This document shows, in pieces, positions 27,779 to 36,800 of a DNA stretch of 64,000 nucleotides. A model generated the notes under the pieces. That model had not been told where the DNA came from, did not search any database, and saw only the letters and a list, made by a program, of their open reading frames with translations. Position 1 is the first letter of the stretch, and each line of letters starts with the position of its first letter. This stretch comes from Bacteroidales bacterium (lineage in GTDB: Bacteria; Bacteroidota; Bacteroidia; Bacteroidales; UBA932), in the NCBI GenBank assembly GCA_017430365.1, contig JAFRNC010000002.1, positions 372,001 through 436,000 on the forward strand. Reading direction: 5' to 3'. Made by a program: the position numbers and the translations under genes.

Positions 27779-28710
27779 CCGACGAATTGGTAAGTGTTAT
27801 CATTCCGAATTATTGCCATTCGGGTTACCTGGAGCAACGTCTTGACTCTGTGCTCAATCAGACATATCAAAACATAGAAGTGATCATTCTTGATGATGCA
27901 TCAGACGACAATGGAGCCAGTCAAGCAATCATTGAACGATATCGGTCTCATCCGAAGGTAAGCAACATCATTTACAATGCCGTCAACTGTGGATCTCCCT
28001 TCCTGCAATGGGAAAAGGGTCTTAGTCTCGCGCAGGGCAATTGGATATGGATAGCGGAAAGTGATGATTTTTGTGAATTGAATTTTTTGCAGACTTGCCT
28101 GGATTTCATTTCACGCTCGGATTCCGTTTCTTTTGTATATTGCCGATCCTGTCTAATTGACGCAGAAGGTCATCTTACGGGATATGCACCCGCTGCACCA
28201 GGCGGCCTGTATGAAGGCCCAGCATTTATCAGCAATTTCATGACCGCCGGGTCTTCTGTTTGGAATGCATCAGCGGTATTGTTCAAAAGGGCAAAGGCAA
28301 TAAAGTGCATTGACAAGATTTTGGATTTCAAGGCAGCTGGAGACTATTACTTCTGGTGTCTTCTGGCCGAAACAGGCGATGTCGGCGTCATTGATGAGCC
28401 CTTGAATTATTTCAGGCAGCACGATGGGAAAGTTACGCCCAAACGCAGCATCGATGGAACGGAAGACCACGAGGTTATTCAAATTCTTCATTATCTGGAC
28501 AGTAAACACTATTTGAAAGGTATTGCGCGTTTTCGCAGTATGCGCCATTATTTCCATCGGCTTTTTGGCTGGGGTTACACGAGCGAAGCTTTACGGAAAC
28601 AACTTCTTCGGGAATATTCAGAAATCGCCACTATGCCTGTCTTGTTTTACAGACTTGATTTTTTCCTGTACCGTTTCTTCCGTTATTTGGTAAGAGTATT
28701 TGGATCATGA
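27775..28710 (+). CDS. Family 2 glycosyltransferase
   Basis: GT-A glycosyltransferase of 311 residues. SVIIPNYCHSGYLEQRLDSV at the start, acidic motif ILDDASDDNG, and the metal motif WIWIAESDDFCE. The GSPFLQWEKGLSLAQGNWIW segment resembles capsule rhamnosyl-type GT2 proteins, but the sugar cannot be named. It overlaps both neighbours by 4 bases (ATGA). Confidence 0.88.
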   Translation: MTDELVSVIIPNYCHSGYLEQRLDSVLNQTYQNIEVIILDDASDDNGASQAIIERYRSHPKVSNIIYNAVNCGSPFLQWEKGLSLAQGNWIWIAESDDFCELNFLQTCLDFISRSDSVSFVYCRSCLIDAEGHLTGYAPAAPGGLYEGPAFISNFMTAGSSVWNASAVLFKRAKAIKCIDKILDFKAAGDYYFWCLLAETGDVGVIDEPLNYFRQHDGKVTPKRSIDGTEDHEVIQILHYLDSKHYLKGIARFRSMRHYFHRLFGWGYTSEALRKQLLREYSEIATMPVLFYRLDFFLYRFFRYLVRVFGS

Positions 28711-29651
28711 AAGATCCCATTCACATCCTTTGTGCTTCAGATGATGCTTATGTGCCGTATTACGGTATCATGATGACGTCCCTGTTTGAAAATAACAGGA
28801 CAGAGCATTTTTCTGTCCATATGATGACTAGTGGATTGAGAGAAGAAGCCGTCTCTCTTCTCCAAGGAGTAGTCAAGTCTTATGCCAATGAGATTCACTT
28901 TCTCACGATTGATGATTCCCTTTTTGCCGACTGCCCCATCCGGCCGGGTGACCATGTCACTTTGGCTACGTATTACCGACTGATTGCTGCCAACGTTTTA
29001 CCAGACAGTATCAGCAAAGTATTATGGTTAGACGGAGACATGATTGTCAACAATGCTATCCGTCCACTTTGGGAAACAGAATTGAATGGTTTTGCGATTG
29101 CCGCCGTGACGGATGAGTCGTACACGAATCCGGATTTATATCAACGGCTGCAGCTGGACTCATCGATTCCTTACACCAGCGCCGGCGTTTTGCTGATCAA
29201 TCTGGATTACTGGAGGATGGTGCAGGCTTCAAACCGTTTCATAGAATGTATACGCCATAAAAGCGAAAGTCTCCTTTTCCATGACCAGGACACACTGAAC
29301 ATCGTGCTCCAAAATGAAAAGAAAAGGCTTCCTTTGACATGGAATTTCCAAAGCGGCTTTTTCACTTCCTGGTATTATCCTTATTATCCTGCCCCTTTTC
29401 AACAAGAGATCCTCCAAGCTGCGGAAAACCCCGGCATCATACACTACACGGGACCCACGAAACCCTGGTTCAAGAACAGTCTTCATCCATATCGTGCCTA
29501 TTTTGAGAAGTACAAGGCGTTGTCCCCTTGGAAAGGACTCCCGAACAACAGTTTCGGACCGATAAAAGACTTTCAGGACTGGACTGGAAAGGTTTTACGG
29601 ATGATGAAATTGCGTCCGTCATCCTATATCATTAAAGACCACAACCCCTGA
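28707..29651 (+). CDS. Family 8 glycosyltransferase
   Basis: Retaining GT-A glycosyltransferase of the LgtC/GT8 group, 314 residues. Features: ILCASDDAYVPYYGIMMTSL at the N-terminus, the metal-binding DxD in VLWLDGDMIV, TSAGVLLINLDYWR, the FHDQDTLN motif and the C-terminal IIHYTGPTKPW, all in the family order. It probably transfers a galactose- or glucose-type sugar from a UDP donor. It is part of a GT8/acyltransferase-3/GT14 trio that has a second version at 36801-39648. Confidence 0.93.
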   Translation: MKDPIHILCASDDAYVPYYGIMMTSLFENNRTEHFSVHMMTSGLREEAVSLLQGVVKSYANEIHFLTIDDSLFADCPIRPGDHVTLATYYRLIAANVLPDSISKVLWLDGDMIVNNAIRPLWETELNGFAIAAVTDESYTNPDLYQRLQLDSSIPYTSAGVLLINLDYWRMVQASNRFIECIRHKSESLLFHDQDTLNIVLQNEKKRLPLTWNFQSGFFTSWYYPYYPAPFQQEILQAAENPGIIHYTGPTKPWFKNSLHPYRAYFEKYKALSPWKGLPNNSFGPIKDFQDWTGKVLRMMKLRPSSYIIKDHNP

Positions 29652-30703
29652 TGCAGGAACTTTCCCGTCAATCCATTCATTCTCGAGCGATTGATTTCCT
29701 TCGTTTCCCGATGGCTGCCCTCGTCGTGCTGCTTCACACGGCCGCCCTGGGCGTGGGGAGTACACATCCTGTGTATTCTACCCTGTGCATTGTGCTCGGG
29801 CGGGGGATCTGCCGGGTTGCCGTTCCATGTTTCTTCCTGATTTCCGGATTCCTGTTCTTCTCCCAACTCGAGGATAAATGGAATACAGATGTTTGGATTG
29901 GCAAAATAAAAAAGCGGATAAAGACGTTGCTGATTCCGTATCTTCTCTGGAACATAATCGCCGCCCTTGCTATATGGGGATATCGTTGGGGTTTTGCTAG
30001 AATGCATGGGGAAACATACCCTACCCTGCTTGATCATATCATACAAGCGCGGGGGTTGTGGGATTCGTCCGGAGGTCTTCCGTTTGACGGCCCCCTGTGG
30101 TTTATCCGCCACTTGATCATCTTCGTCTTGGCCGCCCCATTGGTATGGCTCTTTATCAAATATCTCCGTATCTGGGGATTATTGGCTTTGACTCTGGTAT
30201 TCATCGTCATAGGCCACATCCCTGAGGGTGTGGTTTTCTTTGCCGCAGGAGCCTGGTTCAGGATTGAAAAAAAGAACATGCTTAACGAGTTTGACCGTTT
30301 GAAATATATAATGACCGCACTGGCTGTCCTTTCTCTCGTTGCCCTGACTCTCACGTTCAGAAGCCAACCAGGCCTTTACCGGATATTCAGCAGCGTGTTC
30401 GTCATTTCCGGTACGTCGGTTTTCTTCCTTCTTGCCGGGAAACTGGTTGAAAAAGGGGTAATGCTCCCTCCTCTGCTGGTCCATAGCGGCTTCTTTATTT
30501 TTGCGGCACATAACATATTGATACTCCACGATTTTTCACACTGGATCATCTTACACATGCTGCCTTTCCAAGGAGAATGGATGGAATGCGTCGACTTGTT
30601 TCTTAGACCCAGTATCGCCATAATTATCTGTCTTTTGCTTTATAAGGTAATGGGGCTGATTACGCCCAGGGCACTCTCCCTTCTGACAGGAGGAAGAGGC
30701 TGA
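29651..30703 (+). CDS. Acyltransferase family 3 membrane protein
   Basis: Integral membrane O-acyltransferase of the acyltransferase-3 (OafA/NodX) group, 350 residues with about ten membrane helices. The N-terminal arginine-histidine motif is FLRFPMAALVVLLHT, and KRIKTLLIPYLLWN is a conserved cytoplasmic-loop signature. It probably acetylates, or similarly acylates, a sugar of the repeat unit. The C-terminal TPRALSLLTGGRG resembles the tails of its two paralogues at 36801 and 47295. It overlaps the GT8 gene by 1 base. Confidence 0.9.
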   Translation: MQELSRQSIHSRAIDFLRFPMAALVVLLHTAALGVGSTHPVYSTLCIVLGRGICRVAVPCFFLISGFLFFSQLEDKWNTDVWIGKIKKRIKTLLIPYLLWNIIAALAIWGYRWGFARMHGETYPTLLDHIIQARGLWDSSGGLPFDGPLWFIRHLIIFVLAAPLVWLFIKYLRIWGLLALTLVFIVIGHIPEGVVFFAAGAWFRIEKKNMLNEFDRLKYIMTALAVLSLVALTLTFRSQPGLYRIFSSVFVISGTSVFFLLAGKLVEKGVMLPPLLVHSGFFIFAAHNILILHDFSHWIILHMLPFQGEWMECVDLFLRPSIAIIICLLLYKVMGLITPRALSLLTGGRG

Positions 30704-30712
30704 CAGAAAGAG

Positions 30713-31522
30713 ATGACACACGCCTGGCTCATAATCGCTCACAATGAATTCGATATCCTCCGGCGGCTGGTATCGGCTCTGGATGATGAGCGGAGCGATA
30801 TCTTCATCCATTTCGACAAGAAGGTCAAAAATCTGCCGGAAATCCGGACTTCCAAAAGTCACCTGATTATCCTGGATAACCGAATCGATGTCCGATGGGG
30901 CGCAGTTTCACAAATCGAATGTGAACTTGCATTGTTCCAAGCCGCGGTGCAACAAGGATCATACGATTACTACCACATTGTTTCCGGGGTGACATTGCCA
31001 CTTAAGCGGTTCGATGAAATCGATGCATTCTTCCAAACCACGGCAGGTAAATCCGTATTCACTGGGCTCTGCAAGGATACCCCATATCAAGAAACCTTAA
31101 AAATGCGACGTTACAATCTGTTCCTCCGGAATTACACTTCGGGGAAGCGCCTTCTCCGGATCGCCAGCCAATTAGGCTGGAAAAGTGCCATCGCATTGCA
31201 ACGCCTCCTGCATATCGAAACAAATCGGGGACAGCTATTTTATAAAGCCAGCAATTGGTTGAGTTTAACAGATGAAGCGGTAAGGTTTATTCTTCAGAGG
31301 AAACAAGAAATATTAAAAAGATATCGATGGAGTTTCTGCGGCGACGAATATTTCGTCCCTTCCGAACTGATGGCTTCGCCCATGAAAGACTACGTTTTAA
31401 ACAGCGACCGCTATTTGTATCGGGAAATTGTACGTTCTACGGCTACAACTTATCACTTGGAGGACTTGCAGAAACTATCAGCGACCGGGAGCCTGTTTGC
31501 CCGTAAGTTCACATACAGTTAA
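30713..31522 (+). CDS. Family 14 (core-2/I-branching type) glycosyltransferase
   Basis: A 269-residue protein related to beta-1,6-GlcNAc/xylosyl transferases of GT14. Opening HAWLIIAHNEFDILRRLVSA, then IFIHFDKKV, YDYYHIVSGVTLPLK, SNWLSLT and FCGDEYFVPSELM, the standard succession. It ends SLFARKFTYS. Bacterial members usually add a branching or capping sugar; donor unknown. It is paralogous to the gene at 38776-39648. Confidence 0.9.
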   Translation: MTHAWLIIAHNEFDILRRLVSALDDERSDIFIHFDKKVKNLPEIRTSKSHLIILDNRIDVRWGAVSQIECELALFQAAVQQGSYDYYHIVSGVTLPLKRFDEIDAFFQTTAGKSVFTGLCKDTPYQETLKMRRYNLFLRNYTSGKRLLRIASQLGWKSAIALQRLLHIETNRGQLFYKASNWLSLTDEAVRFILQRKQEILKRYRWSFCGDEYFVPSELMASPMKDYVLNSDRYLYREIVRSTATTYHLEDLQKLSATGSLFARKFTYS

Positions 31523-31547
31523 TTCAGTTTTCCACTTCAATCATTTA

Positions 31548-32681
31548 ATGAAACCCTACGACTACCTGATTGTCGGTTCCGGCCTTTTCGGCGCCACCTT
31601 CGCTTACCGGGCAAAGCAGGCCGGCAAGCGATGCCTTGTCATTGACAAGCGCCCGCATTCCGGCGGGAATGTACACTGTACGTGTATTGAGGGCATCAAC
31701 GTGCATCAATATGGCGCACACATTTTCCATACCTCCGATAAGACAATATGGGATTTCGTCAACTCATTCGTCCCGTTCAACCGTTATACGAACAGCCCTG
31801 TTGCCAACTATTACGGCAAGCTTTACAATTTGCCGTTCAATATGAACACTTTCTATCAGATGTGGGGCGTAGCGGAACCGGAAGAAGCACTAAAGGAGAT
31901 TGATAAACAGCGGGCAGAAGCACAGGCGGCATTGGCTGCCGCGGGAGTGAAGGAACCCCGTAACCTCGAAGAGCAGGCGCTTCTTCTTGTAGGGCGTGAT
32001 ATTTATGAACGCTTGATCAAAGGATATACTGAAAAGCAATGGGGCCGCGATTGCCGCGACTTGCCGGCTTTTATCATCAGGCGGCTTCCTGTCCGTTTCG
32101 TATTCGATAATAATTACTTCAACGACAAGTATCAGGGTATTCCCGAAGGTGGGTACAACAAACTGATCGACAGCCTGTTGAAAGGCATTGATGTTCGTCT
32201 TGGCGCTGATTTCTTCGAAGACCGCAGTTTTTGGGAAGGATTGGCCGACCATCTGGTCTATACGGGCAGAATAGATGAGTTCTACGATTACCGCTTCGGG
32301 AAACTGTCATATCGCTCTGTCCGTTTCGAAACAGAAACATTGGACACGCCAAACTATCAGGGCAACGCTGTCGTAAACTATACCGACCGTGAAACGCCAT
32401 TTACCAGAATCATTGAGCACAAGCATTTCGAATCTTTCGGGCAAGCTGTTTATGAAAATCCGCGCACTGTCATTTCCAGGGAATACCCTGCGGAATGGCG
32501 TGAAGGCATAGAACCTTTTTATCCGGTCAACGATGCCAGGAACTCTGATCTTTACAAGCAATACCAAACTCTTGCCCAGGCGGAACCAGGCATAATCTTC
32601 GGCGGGCGTTTGGCTGAATATAAGTATTACGATATGGCCCCGGTCATAGGCCGCGCCCTCTCCGCATCAGAATCACTTTGA
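31548..32681 (+). CDS. glf: UDP-galactopyranose mutase
   Basis: Flavoenzyme that interconverts UDP-galactopyranose and UDP-galactofuranose, supplying Galf for the polysaccharide. It has 377 residues: the FAD-binding N-terminus YLIVGSGLFGATFAYRAKQ, then VIDKRPHSGGN, QYGAHIFHTSD, the GYTEKQWGR motif and a C-terminus with FGGRLAEYKYYDMAPVI. The frame is open from 31428, but family similarity and gene spacing place the ATG at 31548, 25 bases after the previous stop. Its presence indicates galactofuranose in the repeat unit, so at least one nearby glycosyltransferase should use it. Confidence 0.97.
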   Translation: MKPYDYLIVGSGLFGATFAYRAKQAGKRCLVIDKRPHSGGNVHCTCIEGINVHQYGAHIFHTSDKTIWDFVNSFVPFNRYTNSPVANYYGKLYNLPFNMNTFYQMWGVAEPEEALKEIDKQRAEAQAALAAAGVKEPRNLEEQALLLVGRDIYERLIKGYTEKQWGRDCRDLPAFIIRRLPVRFVFDNNYFNDKYQGIPEGGYNKLIDSLLKGIDVRLGADFFEDRSFWEGLADHLVYTGRIDEFYDYRFGKLSYRSVRFETETLDTPNYQGNAVVNYTDRETPFTRIIEHKHFESFGQAVYENPRTVISREYPAEWREGIEPFYPVNDARNSDLYKQYQTLAQAEPGIIFGGRLAEYKYYDMAPVIGRALSASESL

Positions 32682-32693
32682 TACCAATCTCCA

Positions 32694-33554
32694 TTGAATA
32701 TGAATCATCCATCATGTAAAGTTCTGGTCTGTTGCCACAAACCGGATGTCTTTGCGACACAGGACCCTTTCTACCCGATACATGTCGGTAAAGCGATTTC
32801 CCAGGTGGACTTGGGAATACTGGGAGATGATACCGGCGATAACATAAGTTCCAAGAACGGCAGTTATTGTGAATTGACAGGATTGTATTGGGCTTGGAAG
32901 AACCTGAAAAATGTTTCCGTAATCGGGCTTTGCCATTACAGGCGTTACTTCGATTTCTACAGTCAGGGAAGGCACGGCTTTCCTTATACTTCGTTTAAGA
33001 CAAGTCAGTTCCAGGATCTGAAACTGGATATTCCCGAGTCGGTACTTGAACAGGTAAATGAAGGCGCTGTCGTAATGGCTAAATCAGAAAATTTCAGGCA
33101 CTCGCTTTTTCAAGACTATTGTGAATGCCACATCAGTGATGATATCCGGACATTAAACATCATCGTACAGGCGACCCAGTCACAAGAATTCAAAGATGCC
33201 TTTTTCAAGGTGATCTACCAAGGCAATCACTTAAGGCATTACAATATGTTCTTAATGAATTGGGAATCGTTCGACCGGTACTGTTCCTGGCTTTTCCCGT
33301 TGTTGGAAGAAGCAGAAAAAAGCATCGACATCTCACACTATAACCCGACGCAAAAAAGGATATTCGGATACATGTCCGAGAGGCTGATCAACGTATGGGT
33401 CGAAGCCACTCATTGCAAGATCATTGAAAAACCAGTCCTGTGGTTCAATGACAAGGAAGACAGATTGAGCCAATATCCTTTATTCCGATATCGGCTGAGA
33501 GTACTTGTCAATAATATTGCACATTTCTTCTCAAAACCCAGGAACCCCCAATAG
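32694..33554 (+). CDS. DUF4422 family glycosyltransferase
   Basis: A 286-residue DUF4422 protein, a family found in capsule and LPS clusters and considered a GT-A-like glycosyltransferase. Supporting segments: VLVCCHKPDVF at the start, ITDNISSKNGSYCELTGLYWAW-type spacing around residues 50-72 (N-x-x-YCELTGLYWAWKN), IGLCHYRRYF, and HYNMFLMNWESFDRYCSWLF, which is the usual late conserved block. It follows glf directly; a role as a galactofuranosyl- or other hexosyltransferase is possible but unproved. A second ATG at 32700 is an equally good start. Confidence 0.85.
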   Translation: MNMNHPSCKVLVCCHKPDVFATQDPFYPIHVGKAISQVDLGILGDDTGDNISSKNGSYCELTGLYWAWKNLKNVSVIGLCHYRRYFDFYSQGRHGFPYTSFKTSQFQDLKLDIPESVLEQVNEGAVVMAKSENFRHSLFQDYCECHISDDIRTLNIIVQATQSQEFKDAFFKVIYQGNHLRHYNMFLMNWESFDRYCSWLFPLLEEAEKSIDISHYNPTQKRIFGYMSERLINVWVEATHCKIIEKPVLWFNDKEDRLSQYPLFRYRLRVLVNNIAHFFSKPRNPQ

Positions 33555-33560
33555 TCCATC

Positions 33561-34391
33561 ATGATTCTGTCTAGGACCTTTGTCTGGCGAAAATTGCGTG
33601 AATGCAAGATCCTTATGCAGCACAAGCGGGTGGCAGGCATATGCGAAGGCCTCATAGACGGGTACCGCAGGAATCCATGGAGCTATGATATATCTGCAAA
33701 AAAAGACCTGGGCACAGACAAGATTATCTGGCAGTATTGGGCACAGGGGTTTGACAATGTGCCGGCGGTCGTACAACAATGTTTGGAATCCGTAGAAAAG
33801 AATGCCGAAGGATATGTACTGGTCAGGTTGACGGATGATAATCTGTCAGACTATCTGGATCTTCCCGCCTTTGTTCAACAAAAAAGGGTTTTGTTCTCCA
33901 AAGCGCACTTTTCTGACATTCTGAGACTGATGCTTCTCAGGACATATGGCGGCATCTGGCTGGATGCCACAGTCATGCTGTCCGGACCGATTCCATCTGA
34001 TTACAGGGAAAACGGCCTTTTTTTCTTTCGCCGGGATCCGGCAGAGCCAAACCGGAATTATTGGCAGAACACCTATGCCTATTATTTCGGATGGGCGAAA
34101 GGCTTCCGCGTCAATATGCTAAACAGTATTCTTTTGGCTAAACCCGGCAACACGACTGTTTCTGATTGGTGTAACCTGATGTTACAATGGTGGAAGACAA
34201 ATGATTCACTTCCCGATTATTTTTTCTTCCAGATCCTGAGCGATGTGTATGGCTACCCGGATGGAATGCCGCTTGTCAGCGACACGCTGCCCCACTATCT
34301 TCAGCAGTCTATCAATGACCCAAGTTTCAATTTAATGTCCCACGAAGAAATCCTCAGGAAGATTCCTATCCATAAACTGACATACAAGTAA
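33561..34391 (+). CDS. Capsular polysaccharide synthesis (GT32-like) glycosyltransferase
   Basis: A 276-residue protein of the capsular polysaccharide synthesis/GT32 group. It shows KIIWQYWAQGFDNVPAVVQQC, VRLTDDNLSDYLDLP, FSKAHFSDILRLMLLRTYGG and IWLDATVMLSGPIP, where the Asp of WLDA is the metal-binding position. It is probably a retaining transferase using a nucleotide-sugar. It lies 6 bases after the DUF4422 gene and 1 base before the acetyltransferase gene. Confidence 0.87.
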   Translation: MILSRTFVWRKLRECKILMQHKRVAGICEGLIDGYRRNPWSYDISAKKDLGTDKIIWQYWAQGFDNVPAVVQQCLESVEKNAEGYVLVRLTDDNLSDYLDLPAFVQQKRVLFSKAHFSDILRLMLLRTYGGIWLDATVMLSGPIPSDYRENGLFFFRRDPAEPNRNYWQNTYAYYFGWAKGFRVNMLNSILLAKPGNTTVSDWCNLMLQWWKTNDSLPDYFFFQILSDVYGYPDGMPLVSDTLPHYLQQSINDPSFNLMSHEEILRKIPIHKLTYK

Positions 34392-34392
34392 A

Positions 34393-34887
34393 ATGACTGC
34401 CAAAGAACGACTACTCGAATGGATAATCCGACCGGAACGATTCTATGTCTGCAGATACTTACGGTTTCTCAGGAAAGAAGAGAAATATACTTTTTCCAAC
34501 CCAAACAAATTCATGGCCTACTGGTACAAGGCCAGAAAGAACAGACTCGGATCGCGGCTCGGATTCATCATCAGCGCCGGATGTTTCGATGAAGGGCTGG
34601 TTATCGAGCATTACGGGTCTGTCATTGTCAATCCTAAATCACGAATAGGGCGCAATTGCAAGATTCACGGGAACTGCTGTATAGGAAGCAACGGCGGTTA
34701 TCCTGATGACTCTCCCGTAATCGGAGACAATGTCGACATAGGCCAAGGCGCACAAATACTGGGTGGCATCCGAATCGCAGATAATGTCAAGATCGGCGCC
34801 GGGGCTGTCGTAGTAAAAGATGTTTCTATACCCGGAACAACCGTAGTAGGCATACCCGCAAGGCCGGTTAACCAAAAAGAGAACTGA
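34393..34887 (+). CDS. Hexapeptide-repeat (left-handed beta-helix) O-acetyltransferase
   Basis: A 164-residue serine-acetyltransferase-like protein. The C-terminal half (about 75-160) is made of hexapeptide repeats such as IGRNCKIHGNCCIGSNG, VIGDNVDIGQGAQILGGIRI and IGAGAVVVKDVSIPG, ending in VVGIPARPV, the usual coenzyme-A site layout. It probably acetylates a sugar using acetyl-CoA in the cytosol. It is coupled to the next gene by a 1-base TGATG overlap. Confidence 0.9.
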   Translation: MTAKERLLEWIIRPERFYVCRYLRFLRKEEKYTFSNPNKFMAYWYKARKNRLGSRLGFIISAGCFDEGLVIEHYGSVIVNPKSRIGRNCKIHGNCCIGSNGGYPDDSPVIGDNVDIGQGAQILGGIRIADNVKIGAGAVVVKDVSIPGTTVVGIPARPVNQKEN

Positions 34888-35864
34888 TGGCCACTGCAGA
34901 ATTACCGGTTTCAGTTATCGTTCCCGTATACAATACGGAACGCTATTTGACAGGTTGTATCGACAGCCTCCTGCACCAATCGTTCTCCGATTTTGAATTG
35001 ATACTGGTCAATGACGGGAGTACGGATGGGAGCAAGGACATCTGCGGACACTATGCAGAAATAGATTCTCGTGTACGCCTGCTCTCCCAGAGTAACCAGG
35101 GCCAACAGGCAGCCATACAGAGAGGCGTTTCCCTTGCCAATGGTAAATGGCTTTTCTTTGTTGACTCAGATGACCGATTGCCCGAAGACGCCATCCAAAA
35201 GCTCTATGATTATTGTAACGACGAAATCGACATCATTGTTGGTTTCTCCTTCCCTGGAGACGGTTCCGTAAGCCGGATTCCTGTTGAACGATGGCGTGAG
35301 CTTCAAATCTCTTCCAGCGAAATCCTCTGTACCCGATGGGGAAAACTGTACCGGCGGAATATTGTCACCCAAGAGGTGCTGCAAACCCCTTCAAACATAC
35401 GCGTCGGCGAAGACATGATTATGAACATCAAGGCCGCCTTCAATAGTGACAAACCCGTTACCGTCGTGCAGACCCAAGTGTACTATTACAATAGAAACCC
35501 TGGCAGCGTCTCAGCGACATACAGGTGGACACCAGAAAAGTTTCACGCGCTATACGAAGCAGTATCCGATGCTATCCCGCCTGGTGCCGGCTCACGATAC
35601 CGTCATGCAGCCATAAGAAACGGCATAGGCATGTTATGCGGCATCATTTTAAAGGGGACTCGCGATGACTACCGCAAACTTGAACAATCTCCCTTACTGG
35701 CCTGCATAAGGTCAGACACTGCCAAATGGCAATACCGTCCGGGCTTTAATGAAACTATCGTGCTGAACCACCCTTCAAAATGGCTGACCCGCCAATGGAT
35801 CCGAGCCCGCAGGAGCGTTCAGATCATACGCCAGTATATCAACAGGAATCTGCTGAAGCATTGA
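34887..35864 (+). CDS. Family 2 glycosyltransferase
   Basis: GT-A glycosyltransferase of 325 residues. VSVIVPVYNTERYLTGCIDS opens the domain, followed by LVNDGSTDGSKD and WLFFVDSDDRLPEDA, so the acidic and metal-binding motifs are intact. The C-terminal RWGKLYRRNI and VGEDMIMNIKA blocks are typical of capsule GT2 enzymes. It starts within the acetyltransferase stop codon. Donor unknown. Confidence 0.9.
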   Translation: MATAELPVSVIVPVYNTERYLTGCIDSLLHQSFSDFELILVNDGSTDGSKDICGHYAEIDSRVRLLSQSNQGQQAAIQRGVSLANGKWLFFVDSDDRLPEDAIQKLYDYCNDEIDIIVGFSFPGDGSVSRIPVERWRELQISSSEILCTRWGKLYRRNIVTQEVLQTPSNIRVGEDMIMNIKAAFNSDKPVTVVQTQVYYYNRNPGSVSATYRWTPEKFHALYEAVSDAIPPGAGSRYRHAAIRNGIGMLCGIILKGTRDDYRKLEQSPLLACIRSDTAKWQYRPGFNETIVLNHPSKWLTRQWIRARRSVQIIRQYINRNLLKH

Positions 35865-35866
35865 CA

Positions 35867-36790
35867 ATGGTCTCTTTTATTCTTCCCGCTTTCAAGGGCC
35901 GTTTTCTTCATGAATCTATTGCCAGTATTCAGGGGCAATCTTACAAGGACTGGGAACTGATCATCGTAGATGACTGCAGTCCTGAAGATTTGGAGCCGAT
36001 TGTCAACTCGTTTCATGATTCCAGGATCCGTTATATGAGGAATCAGCACAACATCGGAAGGGAAGACCTGGTGGCGCAATGGAATCACAGCATTTCGTTC
36101 GCAAATGGTGAATGGCTCGTCCTCGCCGCCGATGATGACATTTATCGTCCTTCCTTCTGTGCTGAATGCATCCAACTTGCCGAAAAGTATCCACAAGTCA
36201 ACCTGATCCATTCATCGGTCGAACAAATCGACGAAGATGGACAACATCTTTGGGACGACACCATTCTTCCGGAATACACGAGTCGGTACGAATACCTCAA
36301 CGCCTGGCTTCGCGGCATTTCTTTTACCTGTATTGGTAATTTCATGTTCAGGAGAAAAACATTGCTGGAAAACGGCGGGTTTATCCATTTCCCTTGCGCC
36401 TTCGGTTCGGATATCGCCACACCCATCCGGGAGGCATTCAACGGGGTGGCCAATACCCAGGCCATGCTTTTCTGCTTTCGGCAGTCGAACCAGCACCTCT
36501 CTGCCGACTCCTCGCGTTTCAAAGAAAAAATCGAAGCGATCTCATCCTTGTCAGAATGGATCGAATACATCGACTGGCCCGCACCCGACAACCCGGCCGA
36601 CCAGGTTTTTTTCTCCATTGTCAATCACGACTATCTGCATAAGAAATGTATTTACGACTATTTTAATCTGGTCGTAAAACATCTTCCTGCCAAAAGAATC
36701 CCTGCCTATCTCAGCCTTTGCCGGAGCGCCACTGCCAAAGATAAAGCCATGATGACGCTGAGGTGGATTAAACATCGCATACTAGATTAG
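35867..36790 (+). CDS. Family 2 glycosyltransferase
   Basis: GT-A glycosyltransferase of 307 residues. VSFILPAFKGRFLHESIASI is at the very N-terminus, followed by IIVDDCSPEDLEP and WLVLAADDDIYRPSF, where the triple-Asp block is the likely metal site. The frame is open upstream to 35780 inside the preceding gene, but ATG 35867, two bases after that gene's stop, is where family similarity begins. Confidence 0.88.
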   Translation: MVSFILPAFKGRFLHESIASIQGQSYKDWELIIVDDCSPEDLEPIVNSFHDSRIRYMRNQHNIGREDLVAQWNHSISFANGEWLVLAADDDIYRPSFCAECIQLAEKYPQVNLIHSSVEQIDEDGQHLWDDTILPEYTSRYEYLNAWLRGISFTCIGNFMFRRKTLLENGGFIHFPCAFGSDIATPIREAFNGVANTQAMLFCFRQSNQHLSADSSRFKEKIEAISSLSEWIEYIDWPAPDNPADQVFFSIVNHDYLHKKCIYDYFNLVVKHLPAKRIPAYLSLCRSATAKDKAMMTLRWIKHRILD

Positions 36791-36800
36791 ATTATAGGCG

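Noticed and set aside
31428..31547. Longer start for glf
   Set aside because: The extension lies in the coding sequence of the GT14 gene; the FAD-binding strand starts at 31548.
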